A stretch of DNA of 60,307 nucleotides, taken from positions 1 through 60,307 of IMG/VR virus record IMGVR_UViG_3300020373_000003; one strand, given 5' to 3'. The stretch is from a virus. The notes beneath the pieces are model-generated. The model did no database searches. It was not told the DNA's origin and saw only the letters and a list, made by a program, of their open reading frames with translations. A program made the position numbers and the translations under genes. Positions 41,359-51,355 of this stretch are shown here, one piece after another (positions within the stretch are counted from its first letter, which is position 1; every line of letters begins with the position of its first letter).

Positions 41359-43494
41359 ATGGCAATCCAGTTTAAAAGAGGAACTACAGGCAATAGAACT
41401 AATTATACACCAGCCGCAGGCGAATTAATAGTAGTTGACGTTGACCAAGTAAATCCTTCTTTATATGTTGGTGATGGAAGTACTGCTGGAGGTAAATTGG
41501 CTTCTGCCTCAGGCGGAGGTGGCGTTTCTAATGCTTTTACAACAATATCTGTAGCAGGACAAGATAACATACTTGCTGAACTTTCCTCTGATACACTAAC
41601 ATTCTCTGCAGGTGCTAATATTACTCTTACCACAAATGCATCAACTGATACACTAACAATTGTAAATTCATATTCTGCTCCTGCTGAAACAGATCCTATT
41701 TTTACTGCTCATGATGCATTTGCTGTAACCACAGCTAAAATAACAAGTTGGGATACAGCATTTGGATGGGGCGACCATGCACTTACCGGTTATTTAACAA
41801 ATCAAAGTAATATTAATTCTCTAAGTGATGTTGACACCACAACAACTGGGCCAATTCAAAATCAAGTATTAGCATGGAATGGAAGCAAATGGGTACCTGC
41901 AACATCAACCTCAGGAACAACTTTATCAGGGTTGTCAGATACTAATACCTCTAATGCATCTAATGGAAAAATATTAGAATATAGTAACGGTACATGGGTC
42001 ATTGGTGAAAAAACTGCAACAGGTGCTACAACAATTATAGGATTATCTGATACTCCTGCTAATTATACAGGTAAAGCAAACTTTTTTGCAAGAGTAAATT
42101 CAAATGCAACTGGTATAGATTTTAGAGATTTAACTGCAAGTCTTCCTTTAAGTTGGGATAAAGTAAATAGTGTTTTATCTTTTAGTGCAGATACCGATGA
42201 TATAAGTGAAGGATCAACTAATTTATATTATACAGATGCAAGAGTTAATACTGTTTTAGGCACCAAAACATATTTAGACGATATAGATTTTACCTCAGAA
42301 GGATTAATGAAACGGGGTTCGTCTGCTGGAAGTTATAGCATAGTTACAGATAGTTCTGCCAATTGGGATACAGCATATAGTTGGGGAGATCATTCTTCGG
42401 CTGGATATTTAACTAGCATTTCTGCTTTTGGTATAAACACATTAAGTGATGTTACAATAACATCTGCAACAAATACTCAAATTTTACGATGGAATGGCAC
42501 AAATTGGATTAATTCAGACGAAACAACAGGTATTACTGCATTAACCGGACTTTCCGATACACCAGTAAATTACGGAACATCAGGACAAGTGTTATCGTCA
42601 ACTGGATCGGGTACACAATGGATAGATCAAGCATCTGGTGGTGGTGGTGGAGCAGGGTTGCAAGATATTGCAGACGATTTAACGCCACAATTAGGTGGTA
42701 ATTTAGATGTACAAACAAGAACTATATTCACATCTACAACTGATGGAAATATTGTTATTACACCCGATGGTACTGGTCATTTAGAAATAGGTACTGCTAA
42801 TATAATTACTACAGGTAAAATATATTTTGGCAATACATTTCCTGATTTAGCAGGGTTGCCTAGTGCTACAACATATGACGGTATGTTTGCTATCGCAGAT
42901 GATACAGGAAATATATATTATTCGCATAATACTGCATGGGCAGAAGTAGCAAAACAATCAAATGTGCCGTCTGTGTTAACTGATTTAAGTATAACAGACA
43001 GTACAGCAGGTTATGCATTAACCACAAATGGCTCTGCAAGTTTTGCATTTACTAATATTAGAGAAGGTACTATATATTATACAAATGGAAATTTTGGTAT
43101 TGATGGCGATAGCAAAAGTGGAAAATATGTTTATAGAGGATTAACCTCAGATGGTAATCAAAATGAAATTTTTATAGGTGGGGTTGTTAATTCAAGATTA
43201 GATTTTCAAAATAATTCAATTAATACTGTAGAAGTATTGGTTACAGGTACAAAAACAGCAACCTTAGGAGGAGCATCTTTTAAATTTGAGGCATGTTTTA
43301 GAAATACAGCAGGAGTATTAACTCTGTTAGGAACAGTTAATAAAACAAGAATAGGCTATACTGATAGTGCATACGATGTAATATTAGATGTTGATGCTGA
43401 TGCTACTAATACAATGAGACTTAGATGTAAAGGAAAGACCGGCCATACCCTTCGTTGGATGGCAGTAGTTAATACAGTTGAGGTAGCACAATGA
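41359..43494 (+). CDS. long tail-fibre protein
   Basis: The 711-residue protein begins MAIQFKRGTTGNRTNYTPAAG, the usual start of marine phage fibre proteins (RGTT/PxxGE-x-x-xD-x-x-x-xxLYxGDG pattern). The shaft carries several LSD(V/T)-x-T-x-x-Q-x-L-x-WNG units and paired WDTAFGWGDHA / WDTAYSWGDHS turns. The IATPDGTGHLEIGT-like strand and a bounded C-terminal beta domain (about residues 560-711) follow. Its stop overlaps the subtilisin start (ATGA), suggesting the two proteins are made in a fixed ratio. Confidence 0.72.
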   Translation: MAIQFKRGTTGNRTNYTPAAGELIVVDVDQVNPSLYVGDGSTAGGKLASASGGGGVSNAFTTISVAGQDNILAELSSDTLTFSAGANITLTTNASTDTLTIVNSYSAPAETDPIFTAHDAFAVTTAKITSWDTAFGWGDHALTGYLTNQSNINSLSDVDTTTTGPIQNQVLAWNGSKWVPATSTSGTTLSGLSDTNTSNASNGKILEYSNGTWVIGEKTATGATTIIGLSDTPANYTGKANFFARVNSNATGIDFRDLTASLPLSWDKVNSVLSFSADTDDISEGSTNLYYTDARVNTVLGTKTYLDDIDFTSEGLMKRGSSAGSYSIVTDSSANWDTAYSWGDHSSAGYLTSISAFGINTLSDVTITSATNTQILRWNGTNWINSDETTGITALTGLSDTPVNYGTSGQVLSSTGSGTQWIDQASGGGGGAGLQDIADDLTPQLGGNLDVQTRTIFTSTTDGNIVITPDGTGHLEIGTANIITTGKIYFGNTFPDLAGLPSATTYDGMFAIADDTGNIYYSHNTAWAEVAKQSNVPSVLTDLSITDSTAGYALTTNGSASFAFTNIREGTIYYTNGNFGIDGDSKSGKYVYRGLTSDGNQNEIFIGGVVNSRLDFQNNSINTVEVLVTGTKTATLGGASFKFEACFRNTAGVLTLLGTVNKTRIGYTDSAYDVILDVDADATNTMRLRCKGKTGHTLRWMAVVNTVEVAQ

Positions 43495-46400
43495 AATATA
43501 TTATAAACTTATATAATACTGTTATTGATACTCAAGCCGTTGCAGATCGTTTAGGTATAACCGGAACTGTTTTATTAAATCTTAAAACTATACATGTTGA
43601 AGATCCTACTCAAGAACAAGTAGATGCTTGGTTAGCAGATGCTGATATAAAAGCAATTGTGCCTGATCAAGGAACTGTTTGTACAGATGTTGATATTTTT
43701 GATACAGTTCAAGCACAAAGTCAACCAACAAATAGCGAAACATTTGGTCAAAGCGTTGGAGGGGAATCAACCCAAAGTACTTTAGCATTTAATGATGGTA
43801 ATAAGGATTGGTGGTATTGGCATTTACCAGCGTCATCACAACGACCTAGACCAGATTATTATTATAATCCTACATATACCTATGTAAATGACGGAACTAA
43901 TGTTGATCTTTATATTTTAGATTCGGGTGTTGCTGGTGCATGTTTACAAACAAATGGTGGAGCCGCCGCAAATGCAAAAGGGGTGCCCGATGTACTTGGT
44001 ATAATGCATCCTGAATTTGAAGATCCTCAAGCTGATAATGGTTCACCACAGAATGATCAATATCGTGTAATGCATCAAGGTCTACCGGCGTTAAATATAG
44101 GTTCAGGTTCAGGAGTTGGCGGTGGTGGTTGGCAAAATGAAGATACACAAGGACATGGTACATATTGTGCTATGTTTGCCGCAGGAAAATTAGCAGGAAT
44201 GGCTAAAAAATCATATATATGGTCAGCAAAAGTAATGGATGCAACGGGTGTTGGGTCTAATTCAGGTTGGTTATCAGATTTAGAATTAGGAATGGATGCA
44301 ATTATTAATCATGTTCAAACTAAAGGCAACGGGCGACCGAGTATTGCAAATATATCTATAGGAGTTAGTTTTTATAGATCTCCATGTGAAATTAATATAA
44401 ATGAGGATATAGGCGATACTATAAATGAACTGCTAGATGATCATGAAAAAATTATGGGCAGTAATGAAATTTTTATTTGTCGATCTGCAGGCAATGGTAT
44501 TAATAATAATGTAAATGACCAAATACCACACGGGCCTGTTCAAGCATCTTTCGTAACAGGACCAAGAACAGGCGGAGTAATACCTACTGATCCATGGAAT
44601 TTAAGCGGTATAGGTCAAGATAAATTAGGTGTAGGTGCATTAGAATATGTAGAAATGGCAGGACATGCAGGAGATCCTAGAAATGGTAATGGATGGTATA
44701 ACTTACAATTATCAAATTTTTCTAATTACGGTAATTCAGTACAAATAAGTGCTCCGGGAAAAAATTTAGTTGTTAAACATTGGAATGCTAATGAATTTCT
44801 TTCTAATGGAACATATTTAACATCTGCATCAGGTACATCATTTTCTTCGCCTATTGTTGCAGGTGCGGCATGCCTTCGTCAACAACAAGTACCTAATGAG
44901 GCTGTTGGTCTTACAAAAGCATTTTTATTGAGTTCTTCTAGTAGAACACATGATTATCAAAATTTAATAGATTATACTTACCCACATGAACAACAATGGC
45001 CAATATTAAATGCTATAAAATATTTAAATAGTCCGAATGTACAAAAAAATGATAATATACAAGCATTAAACGGTAGCAATTTAGTTGCTATTAGATTGAG
45101 TCCATATCTATATGGTGTAAAAACAAATACAACTGATGCTGATGAATTGGCACATAGTCCATCAAATAATGGTAATCAAATGAAAATAGCAAGAAGAGAT
45201 TATTTTATATTTGACGAAACTGTTAAAACTGATGCAGGAGCCATTGGAGTTCCATTTCTTCATGGTTATGCTCATCGAGTAGCATATAGATTTTTTGGTT
45301 ATTTAGATTTAGCACCTGGTGATCCAACTGGTGGAACTACTCTTGTCGCTCCAGCGACGGGTACTCCTGTTGTTGATGCAGTTGACGCAAATATTGCAAA
45401 TAATGGCACAACGCAACTTCAAGTATTATCAGCCGCAGTAAATACTGCCGGTACACTTTGTCGAGTATGGTTAACAGGTATAGATTCTTATCCGGCTAAT
45501 TGGGTAGATGGACAACCATTTGATATACCAGCTGGTATAATAACGGGTGTGTGGAATAGTAGATGGCTTACACAAGGAAATGCATCAGGAATTTATTTCG
45601 GAAAAATAGAAAATATGAATATTGCTACAACTAGTACAGTTACAGATAATGTATCAGCATTAGATGGTTGGGTAGTATTTAAAGCAACCGCAAGTGCTAC
45701 GGATAATTTTTCATCAGACGGAGATGGATTAAAAGTAGCAAATTTATCTGGTACAAATTCTTTAGGAGTTGACACAAATGCAAATCCAAATGTAACATAT
45801 AATGCGGCACAATATGGAAATGGTAATGGCATATGGGACGATTTACATTGGCGTGATGGTTTATTACTAGACATAGATGTAGATAATATTGGTACTGTGG
45901 GTATGCTTGGAGTATATGATTTAATAGCAGATCAGCCTATACGAGATTATCTACCTATAAAGGACACAAGTCAAAATATATTATTTAATTGGTATGTTGA
46001 AAAGGAATTAATGGTTCCCAATTTAACAAGTGGAGGAGCACCATGGTTTATGTCTACTGCTACTCAAACAATTAATGTAAAACAAAATGATGTAATAGAT
46101 CTCCATTTAGGTATGTGTTGGATAGATACAAATACAAATTTTATTATTGGATACCAACATTTAGAAGCAGAACCTACTTCATATGTTGTTACAGATGGAG
46201 CGTTACCCGACGGACTGGCTTTAAATAGTGCTACAGGCGAATTAACAGGTACAATTACAGCAGATATCGATACAGTTAATCAGTTTACTATTAATACCCA
46301 AGGAATGAATGCTATATATATTTTTAATATAGCTGAAAATATAGAAATTGGTTATTTTTATGATGGAACAAATTTAACATTACCTGGTACTATTGTTGAA

Positions 46401-46721
46401 GGTTGGATAGAAGTTATAACAGATTATTATCAATTAGAAGTTAATACTAATTATATGATAGATTCTGGAGCATTAACTGGACTTCCGATGCATTTAAGTT
46501 TACCTAGTACTGCAAAAACGGGTGATAAAATAGTACTTCTTGATGCAACCGAAACAGCTAATACTAATAATTGGCTTATAAACACAAATGGTGGAGTAGT
46601 GATGGGCCAAAATCAACCAGGTGGACAGTGGACTGTAGCTACTATGGGTGTCCAATACGAACTTGTGTATTTTGAATCTACTAGATTTAGCGATTATTGG
46701 ATAGTTAGAGAGACAACATGA
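43491..46721 (+). CDS. fibre-linked subtilisin-like (S8) serine protease
   Basis: A 1076-residue protein with a complete S8 catalytic set: Asp144 (LDSG), His222 (DTQGHGTY), oxyanion Asn335 (SAGNG) and Ser450 (SGTSFSSPIVAGAA). Residues 1-60 resemble an I9-type propeptide ending AIVPDQ. After about residue 480 come long beta-rich segments without recognised enzyme motifs, containing a TPV/TTLVAPATG linker and an Ig-like VTDGALPDGLALNSATGELTG segment. No signal peptide is seen, so it is presumably part of the virion. It could cut host surface proteins during adsorption or process fibres. It is coupled to genes on both sides by ATGA overlaps. Confidence 0.85.
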   Translation: MKYIINLYNTVIDTQAVADRLGITGTVLLNLKTIHVEDPTQEQVDAWLADADIKAIVPDQGTVCTDVDIFDTVQAQSQPTNSETFGQSVGGESTQSTLAFNDGNKDWWYWHLPASSQRPRPDYYYNPTYTYVNDGTNVDLYILDSGVAGACLQTNGGAAANAKGVPDVLGIMHPEFEDPQADNGSPQNDQYRVMHQGLPALNIGSGSGVGGGGWQNEDTQGHGTYCAMFAAGKLAGMAKKSYIWSAKVMDATGVGSNSGWLSDLELGMDAIINHVQTKGNGRPSIANISIGVSFYRSPCEININEDIGDTINELLDDHEKIMGSNEIFICRSAGNGINNNVNDQIPHGPVQASFVTGPRTGGVIPTDPWNLSGIGQDKLGVGALEYVEMAGHAGDPRNGNGWYNLQLSNFSNYGNSVQISAPGKNLVVKHWNANEFLSNGTYLTSASGTSFSSPIVAGAACLRQQQVPNEAVGLTKAFLLSSSSRTHDYQNLIDYTYPHEQQWPILNAIKYLNSPNVQKNDNIQALNGSNLVAIRLSPYLYGVKTNTTDADELAHSPSNNGNQMKIARRDYFIFDETVKTDAGAIGVPFLHGYAHRVAYRFFGYLDLAPGDPTGGTTLVAPATGTPVVDAVDANIANNGTTQLQVLSAAVNTAGTLCRVWLTGIDSYPANWVDGQPFDIPAGIITGVWNSRWLTQGNASGIYFGKIENMNIATTSTVTDNVSALDGWVVFKATASATDNFSSDGDGLKVANLSGTNSLGVDTNANPNVTYNAAQYGNGNGIWDDLHWRDGLLLDIDVDNIGTVGMLGVYDLIADQPIRDYLPIKDTSQNILFNWYVEKELMVPNLTSGGAPWFMSTATQTINVKQNDVIDLHLGMCWIDTNTNFIIGYQHLEAEPTSYVVTDGALPDGLALNSATGELTGTITADIDTVNQFTINTQGMNAIYIFNIAENIEIGYFYDGTNLTLPGTIVEGWIEVITDYYQLEVNTNYMIDSGALTGLPMHLSLPSTAKTGDKIVLLDATETANTNNWLINTNGGVVMGQNQPGGQWTVATMGVQYELVYFESTRFSDYWIVRETT

Positions 46722-47389
46722 AATTTTTAAAGAAAAGAAGCGTTGATACAGCAGAAGTACAACAAGATGTTTTTACCGGAACTGGTGCCGAAACCGAATT
46801 TAATCTTACTTTTACTGTAATGGATGTAAAACAATTATTTGTATCTATAGATGGATTAACACAAGAACCTATTGCGGCATATGGTGTCAGTAATGATGGT
46901 TCAAAAGTTGTATTTACAGGAGCACCAATTTTAGATGCAAAAATTTTATGCAAATATATTGAAGCATCTCCAATTAATATTACAACTGTAAATCAAAATT
47001 CTATAGGAATAGATGAACTTGCTGTAACAGACGGAACATATGGACAGGCATTAACCACAGATGGTGCCGGAGCACTAAGTTTTGCCGCTGTTGATCCTGG
47101 AGGATTTGAATATAAAAATGATACAGATTCTCCATTTACATCATATGCTGGCCAAGCAGTCCAAATCGATACAACAAATGCACCAGTTACTATGAAATTA
47201 CCTGCTAGTCCTAATCAAAATGATGCTGTTACTATAGTAGATGGTGGCGGAAATTTTGGTGGATACCCATTAATTGTTGATCGAAATGGTAGTACAATAA
47301 TGGATGTAGCAGACGATTTAGTAGTTAATTATGAACGTACTTATTTTGGTTTAGTATATAATGGTACTACCTGGAGGATATTTGCATAA
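46718..47389 (+). CDS. tail-fibre protein combining DGLTQ and TTWRIF domains
   Basis: A 223-residue fibre protein starting inside the subtilisin stop. Its N-terminal half has LFVSIDGLTQEPIAAYGVS, the domain seen in the protein at 39373. The C-terminal 95 residues (VTMKLPASPNQNDAVTIVDG to VYNGTTWRIFA) are clearly related to the end of the 23309 protein. The middle is a short connector (IDELAVTDGTYGQALTTDG). It overlaps the next gene by one base. It appears to be a hybrid assembled from modules used elsewhere in this block. Confidence 0.65.
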   Translation: MKFLKKRSVDTAEVQQDVFTGTGAETEFNLTFTVMDVKQLFVSIDGLTQEPIAAYGVSNDGSKVVFTGAPILDAKILCKYIEASPINITTVNQNSIGIDELAVTDGTYGQALTTDGAGALSFAAVDPGGFEYKNDTDSPFTSYAGQAVQIDTTNAPVTMKLPASPNQNDAVTIVDGGGNFGGYPLIVDRNGSTIMDVADDLVVNYERTYFGLVYNGTTWRIFA

Positions 47390-50300
47390 TGGCGTTAACA
47401 AAATTACCAGGGGGATCTATTGTTGATGGATCAATAACAAGTGCAAAAATTGCTGGGACAACTATACTTGGAGAAGATATAGGAATTGGAGCAATTTCAG
47501 CAGATAAAATAAACACAACATTAGATATTTCATCGCACACAATAACATTACCTCAAGATTTAATAGGTCATAGAGAATTAAATATAACATTTACCTCCCC
47601 TGCAGATGATGATAAATTTTTACAAATATCATCTGCTGGAGTATTACAATGGGCCGCACCTGGTACTTATCCTATTACATATGCCGCATTATCAGGTGTT
47701 ATACCTGCTGGTCATATAGCAGACGAAACTGTTACGTCAGCAATGATCGAAAATTTAACTATAGCAGATGGTAACATAGCAGATGGTACAATAACGGCAG
47801 TAAAATTAAATACAACATTAGATTTATCTACAAAAACGATAACTTATCCTACCGATAACTCATTAACCAATTTAACAATAACAGGAGATCTACACATAAC
47901 AGGCACAACAACTGAAGTAGATACTCAAAATTTATTAGTTAAAGATAACATAATAGTAATTAATGACGAAGAAAGCGGAGTCGGAGTAACTGCCGGAGCC
48001 GCAGGTATAGAAATTCATAGAGGCCCAGGTCAAGATAAAGCCACTATTATGTGGAATGAAACAAGTGATAAATTTGAATTTAAAATAGGAGCTCAAGATG
48101 CTGTCTTAGTTTTTGATAATGTAGATCCTCCAACTTCGTCGGTAGGATACGACCAAGTGAAAATAAACAACTTAACTGATCCTGGGCCCGGAGTTAATAC
48201 GTTTTTAGAATCAGATGGAACAGGTAATTTTAATTTAACTCAAATACAAATAGCTGGTATTACATTAGATGGAGCAGTAACAGGTCCGGTAGATGATAAT
48301 ACCTTAGCAAATTATTCTGTAACTGCAGATCATTTACAAGATTTTTGTATTACATCAGCTAAAATAGATACAACTCTTTCATTTGTTGGAAAAACAATTA
48401 TTTTAAATCCAGGAGATATTTTAACTGCAATAAATGGTGCAGGCTCTTTTAATGTATCAAATCCTAATTTTACTGTTCCTGATAATTGTATAGATAGTGC
48501 AAAAATATTAGATGGTTCTGTAACTGGTTATAAATTGGCTGATACTTTAAATCTTGTATCTAAAACAATTCAATGGCCATCCCTTCAAACGTTCGATGAT
48601 GTAGTAATAGAAGATACATTAATTGTTGAGAATTCGACAGTATTAAACAATGTATTAACTGTTACTGATAAAGTAACAATTACCAATGGTGGTCTTAATG
48701 ATGCATTAATAGTTAATAATTCATCATCTGCTAATATTATGAAATTACAAAATAGTTCAACTGATGTTTTTGTAGTAGATAATAGCGGTGATGTAACAGT
48801 TAAGCAAAATTTATTTATTGAAAAAAATATTCTTGAAAGAAAAGGAACAACAGTTATAAATGGAAATACTTTAACTATAGATTTAGCAACTGGTAGTCAT
48901 TTTGAAGTAGAACTTGATGGTCTTACACAAAATATAGAATATTTTTTAATAAACAATACAAATTCAACCGCTAATACAATATCTAGTTTTTATATGAAAG
49001 TCATTCAAGGTACAGTAGATAGAACGTTTATATGGTCCGGAATGGCTAACATTAAATGGCCAACTAATTTTGGAGATGGTTCATTAAGTGGAATTGATCC
49101 ACCTATTATAACTTCAGGGAATAATAAAGAAGACCTTTTTAAATTTACTTCATATGATAATGGATCAACTTGGTATGCTTCTATAATTGGTATGGATTTC
49201 CTATCTTCTGCTCCAATTGCTAGTACCAGTTACGGTCAAACTATACATACTATCGGTTATGCTATTGTACAAAGTACCGCAATAGGTACGGCTTACCTAG
49301 TTAATACAACAGTTTCACCTTTATTCTTAGAAAGCCACATTACAGGTGCCGCAGATGATCAGTGGAATAGTGTTGCTATTACCACTGCCGATACTAACAC
49401 CAACTTACCAGCCACTGGACTTGCGGACGGCACCTACAAAGTTTATGCAGTGAACGCCGCAGGTACCATTTCAATTGCTTCTATTAATAGCGTGACAGTA
49501 GACACCACAGGGCCAATAGCCAGCGTCACCACTGCCACTATAACCACCTCAGGCAATGCCGTGGTACAGAGCACAGAGACTGGCACGGCCTACCTAGTTC
49601 ATACTAATGTTACGGTTGTTAGTCAAGCAAGTATTACTAATTCCGCAAGCAATGAATGGAATAGTGTTCCTATCATCTTAGCAAATACCAATACTAATTT
49701 AGCTGCCGCTGGGCTTATCGATGGTACCTACAAAGTTTATGCAGTGGATGCCGTAGGCAACCTCTCCAGCGCCTCGAGCAACAGCGTGACGGTCGACATG
49801 ACAGAACCCACGGTAAGTGTGACCACCGCTACCATTAGTAATTCCGGCTTTGCCGTTGTACAGAGCACGGAGACCGGCACAGCATACCTGGTCAACACAG
49901 CCATAACGGTCAGCGATCTTGCTAGTATCACAGGGTCTGCGGACAACCAGTGGAATAGTGTTGCCATCAGCTCTGCCAATACCAACACCAACCTGATGGC
50001 AACAGGACTGGCAGATGGTACATACAAAGTTTATGCGACAGATGCATTAGACAACCTCTCAATCGCTTCTACTGGAACTATAACTATTGGACCAATGGCG
50101 GCTACTGGAGGAACTGCGACTACTTATGGCAATTATAAAGTTCACACATTTACCAGCTCTGGTGCTTTTCAACCTGATAGGGCTGGAACTATAGATGTTC
50201 TAGTAGTTGCCGGTGGCGGAGGCGGTACTGGTGGTTCAGACTGGGGCGGTGGCGGAGGAGCCGGCGGTGTTGTTGTTTGTTCAAATAAAGCAGTCACTGC

Positions 50301-50919
50301 TCAGCAATATACAGTCACTATAGGTGCAGGTGGCACTGGTAGCACATACACTCCTCCCAACGGCAATGGAGTCGATAGTACATTTATAGATATAGTTGCT
50401 AAAGGTGGCGGTGGTGGCGGTGGCGCCGCGAATGGAGCAGATGGTGGCTCTGGAGGAGGATGCCCATCTAATTCATATGTTCCTTATCGTGGTGAAGCAA
50501 CTCAATTATCATTAGGATCACAAGGAGGAGGCACAGGATACGGAAATCCAGGTGGCGGGGCAACCTCAGGTACTGGACATAGCAGTAGTGGTTCTGGTGG
50601 AGGTGCAGGTAGTAAAGGATATGCCGCCTTTCTGGATGGACCAAATTATACCGGCGGCCCTTGGAATGAACAAGCTTCACCTGGTGGTATAGGTATCCAA
50701 AATCTCTTCCAAACAGGAAGTAACCAATATTATGGTGGTGGTGGTGCAAGTAAAGGCACTTTACCACTGGGTATGCCCCAGACACCAGAATCTGGAGGAC
50801 TAGGAGGCGGAGGTGATTCTGACACAAATGGTACTGCTAACACTGGAGGCGGTGGAGGCGGTGGTGCTAGTACTACAGGTGGTTCGGGTATAGTAGTAAT
50901 AAGATATTTGTATCAATAA
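47389..50919 (+). CDS. large fibre/adhesin with Ig-like repeats and glycine-rich tip
   Basis: The 1176-residue protein starts with repeated fibre units of the type GSITSAKIAGTTIL and ADKINTTLDISSHTITLP. A middle fibre shaft (about 150-600) follows. Three near-identical repeats of about 98 residues (roughly 607-900) contain TGTAYLV, WNSV, NTNL and DGTYKVYA motifs. The last 270 residues are very glycine-rich (VVAGGGGGTGG, KGGGGGGGAANGADGG) with a final GGSGIVVIRYLYQ. Such glycine-rich domains form polyglycine-sandwich adhesin tips in some T4-like phages. The repeat region is distinctly GC-rich. It ends the rightward fibre block, converging with the Nudix gene. Confidence 0.72.
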   Translation: MALTKLPGGSIVDGSITSAKIAGTTILGEDIGIGAISADKINTTLDISSHTITLPQDLIGHRELNITFTSPADDDKFLQISSAGVLQWAAPGTYPITYAALSGVIPAGHIADETVTSAMIENLTIADGNIADGTITAVKLNTTLDLSTKTITYPTDNSLTNLTITGDLHITGTTTEVDTQNLLVKDNIIVINDEESGVGVTAGAAGIEIHRGPGQDKATIMWNETSDKFEFKIGAQDAVLVFDNVDPPTSSVGYDQVKINNLTDPGPGVNTFLESDGTGNFNLTQIQIAGITLDGAVTGPVDDNTLANYSVTADHLQDFCITSAKIDTTLSFVGKTIILNPGDILTAINGAGSFNVSNPNFTVPDNCIDSAKILDGSVTGYKLADTLNLVSKTIQWPSLQTFDDVVIEDTLIVENSTVLNNVLTVTDKVTITNGGLNDALIVNNSSSANIMKLQNSSTDVFVVDNSGDVTVKQNLFIEKNILERKGTTVINGNTLTIDLATGSHFEVELDGLTQNIEYFLINNTNSTANTISSFYMKVIQGTVDRTFIWSGMANIKWPTNFGDGSLSGIDPPIITSGNNKEDLFKFTSYDNGSTWYASIIGMDFLSSAPIASTSYGQTIHTIGYAIVQSTAIGTAYLVNTTVSPLFLESHITGAADDQWNSVAITTADTNTNLPATGLADGTYKVYAVNAAGTISIASINSVTVDTTGPIASVTTATITTSGNAVVQSTETGTAYLVHTNVTVVSQASITNSASNEWNSVPIILANTNTNLAAAGLIDGTYKVYAVDAVGNLSSASSNSVTVDMTEPTVSVTTATISNSGFAVVQSTETGTAYLVNTAITVSDLASITGSADNQWNSVAISSANTNTNLMATGLADGTYKVYATDALDNLSIASTGTITIGPMAATGGTATTYGNYKVHTFTSSGAFQPDRAGTIDVLVVAGGGGGTGGSDWGGGGGAGGVVVCSNKAVTAQQYTVTIGAGGTGSTYTPPNGNGVDSTFIDIVAKGGGGGGGAANGADGGSGGGCPSNSYVPYRGEATQLSLGSQGGGTGYGNPGGGATSGTGHSSSGSGGGAGSKGYAAFLDGPNYTGGPWNEQASPGGIGIQNLFQTGSNQYYGGGGASKGTLPLGMPQTPESGGLGGGGDSDTNGTANTGGGGGGGASTTGGSGIVVIRYLYQ
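49207..50088 (+). repeat. three tandem Ig-like protein repeats in GC-rich DNA
   Basis: Three in-frame units of about 295 bases begin near 49207, 49504 and 49798. They share codons for QSTxxGTAYLV, QWNSVxI, NTNL and GTYKVYA. By hand count, bases 49501-49560 hold 35 of 60 G+C, while typical neighbouring lines hold about 19-24 of 60. The composition jump coincides with the second and third repeats and suggests a recently acquired or host-derived segment. Confidence 0.7.
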
Positions 50920-50923
50920 ATTA

Positions 50924-51355
50924 TTAAGCGGCTAATTTTTGTGCATTTGTTGCTATAGTTTGTATTTTTTTAATGGCTGATTTATCATAAAAAACTAGTT
51001 TAGCACCTGAATGTAACGGCTTAGGCCAATTACCTATATCTACCCAACAATATCCGCTAGATTCTCTATTTAATATAGGAACAAATTCGTCATAACAAGC
51101 AATAACAAATGTCTTGTAATCAAATCCATTTTCTGATTCAAATATATGTAAAGGATATATTTTATGGGAAGTGGGAAGTTTTCCCATTTCTTCTTCTAAT
51201 TCTCGTTCTAATGTTTCTAATGGCTGTTCGTCTTTTTCTGCTTTACCACCCCAAAATGCCCAAGTGCCAGGATGACTGACATTTTTTGATCGCATTTGAA
51301 GTAATATTCTGCTAGTAGGTAAAGACAAAAAGATAGCGCCTACTCCGCTAATCAT
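50924..51355 (-). CDS. Nudix hydrolase
   Basis: The 143-residue protein has a full Nudix box in its N-terminal half, GGKAEKDEQPLETLERELEEEMG, where the G-x5-E-x7-REL-x-EE-x-G spacing is exact. The preceding TWAFWGG is also typical. Nudix enzymes hydrolyse nucleoside diphosphates linked to other moieties, such as damaged NTPs, NADH or dinucleoside polyphosphates; T4-like NudE acts on ADP-ribose and Ap3A. The ATG at 51355 overlaps the gp15 stop (ATGA), and GGAG lies nine bases upstream, so it is preferred to the TTG at 51370. It is coupled to gp15 on the leftward operon. Confidence 0.88.
   Translation of the reverse strand: MISGVGAIFLSLPTSRILLQMRSKNVSHPGTWAFWGGKAEKDEQPLETLERELEEEMGKLPTSHKIYPLHIFESENGFDYKTFVIACYDEFVPILNRESSGYCWVDIGNWPKPLHSGAKLVFYDKSAIKKIQTIATNAQKLAA

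Noticed and set aside
50468-50827. Leftward His-rich frame opposite the glycine-rich adhesin tip
   Set aside because: Codons for Gly on one strand read as His/Pro/Tyr on the other; no ribosome site or conservation is visible.
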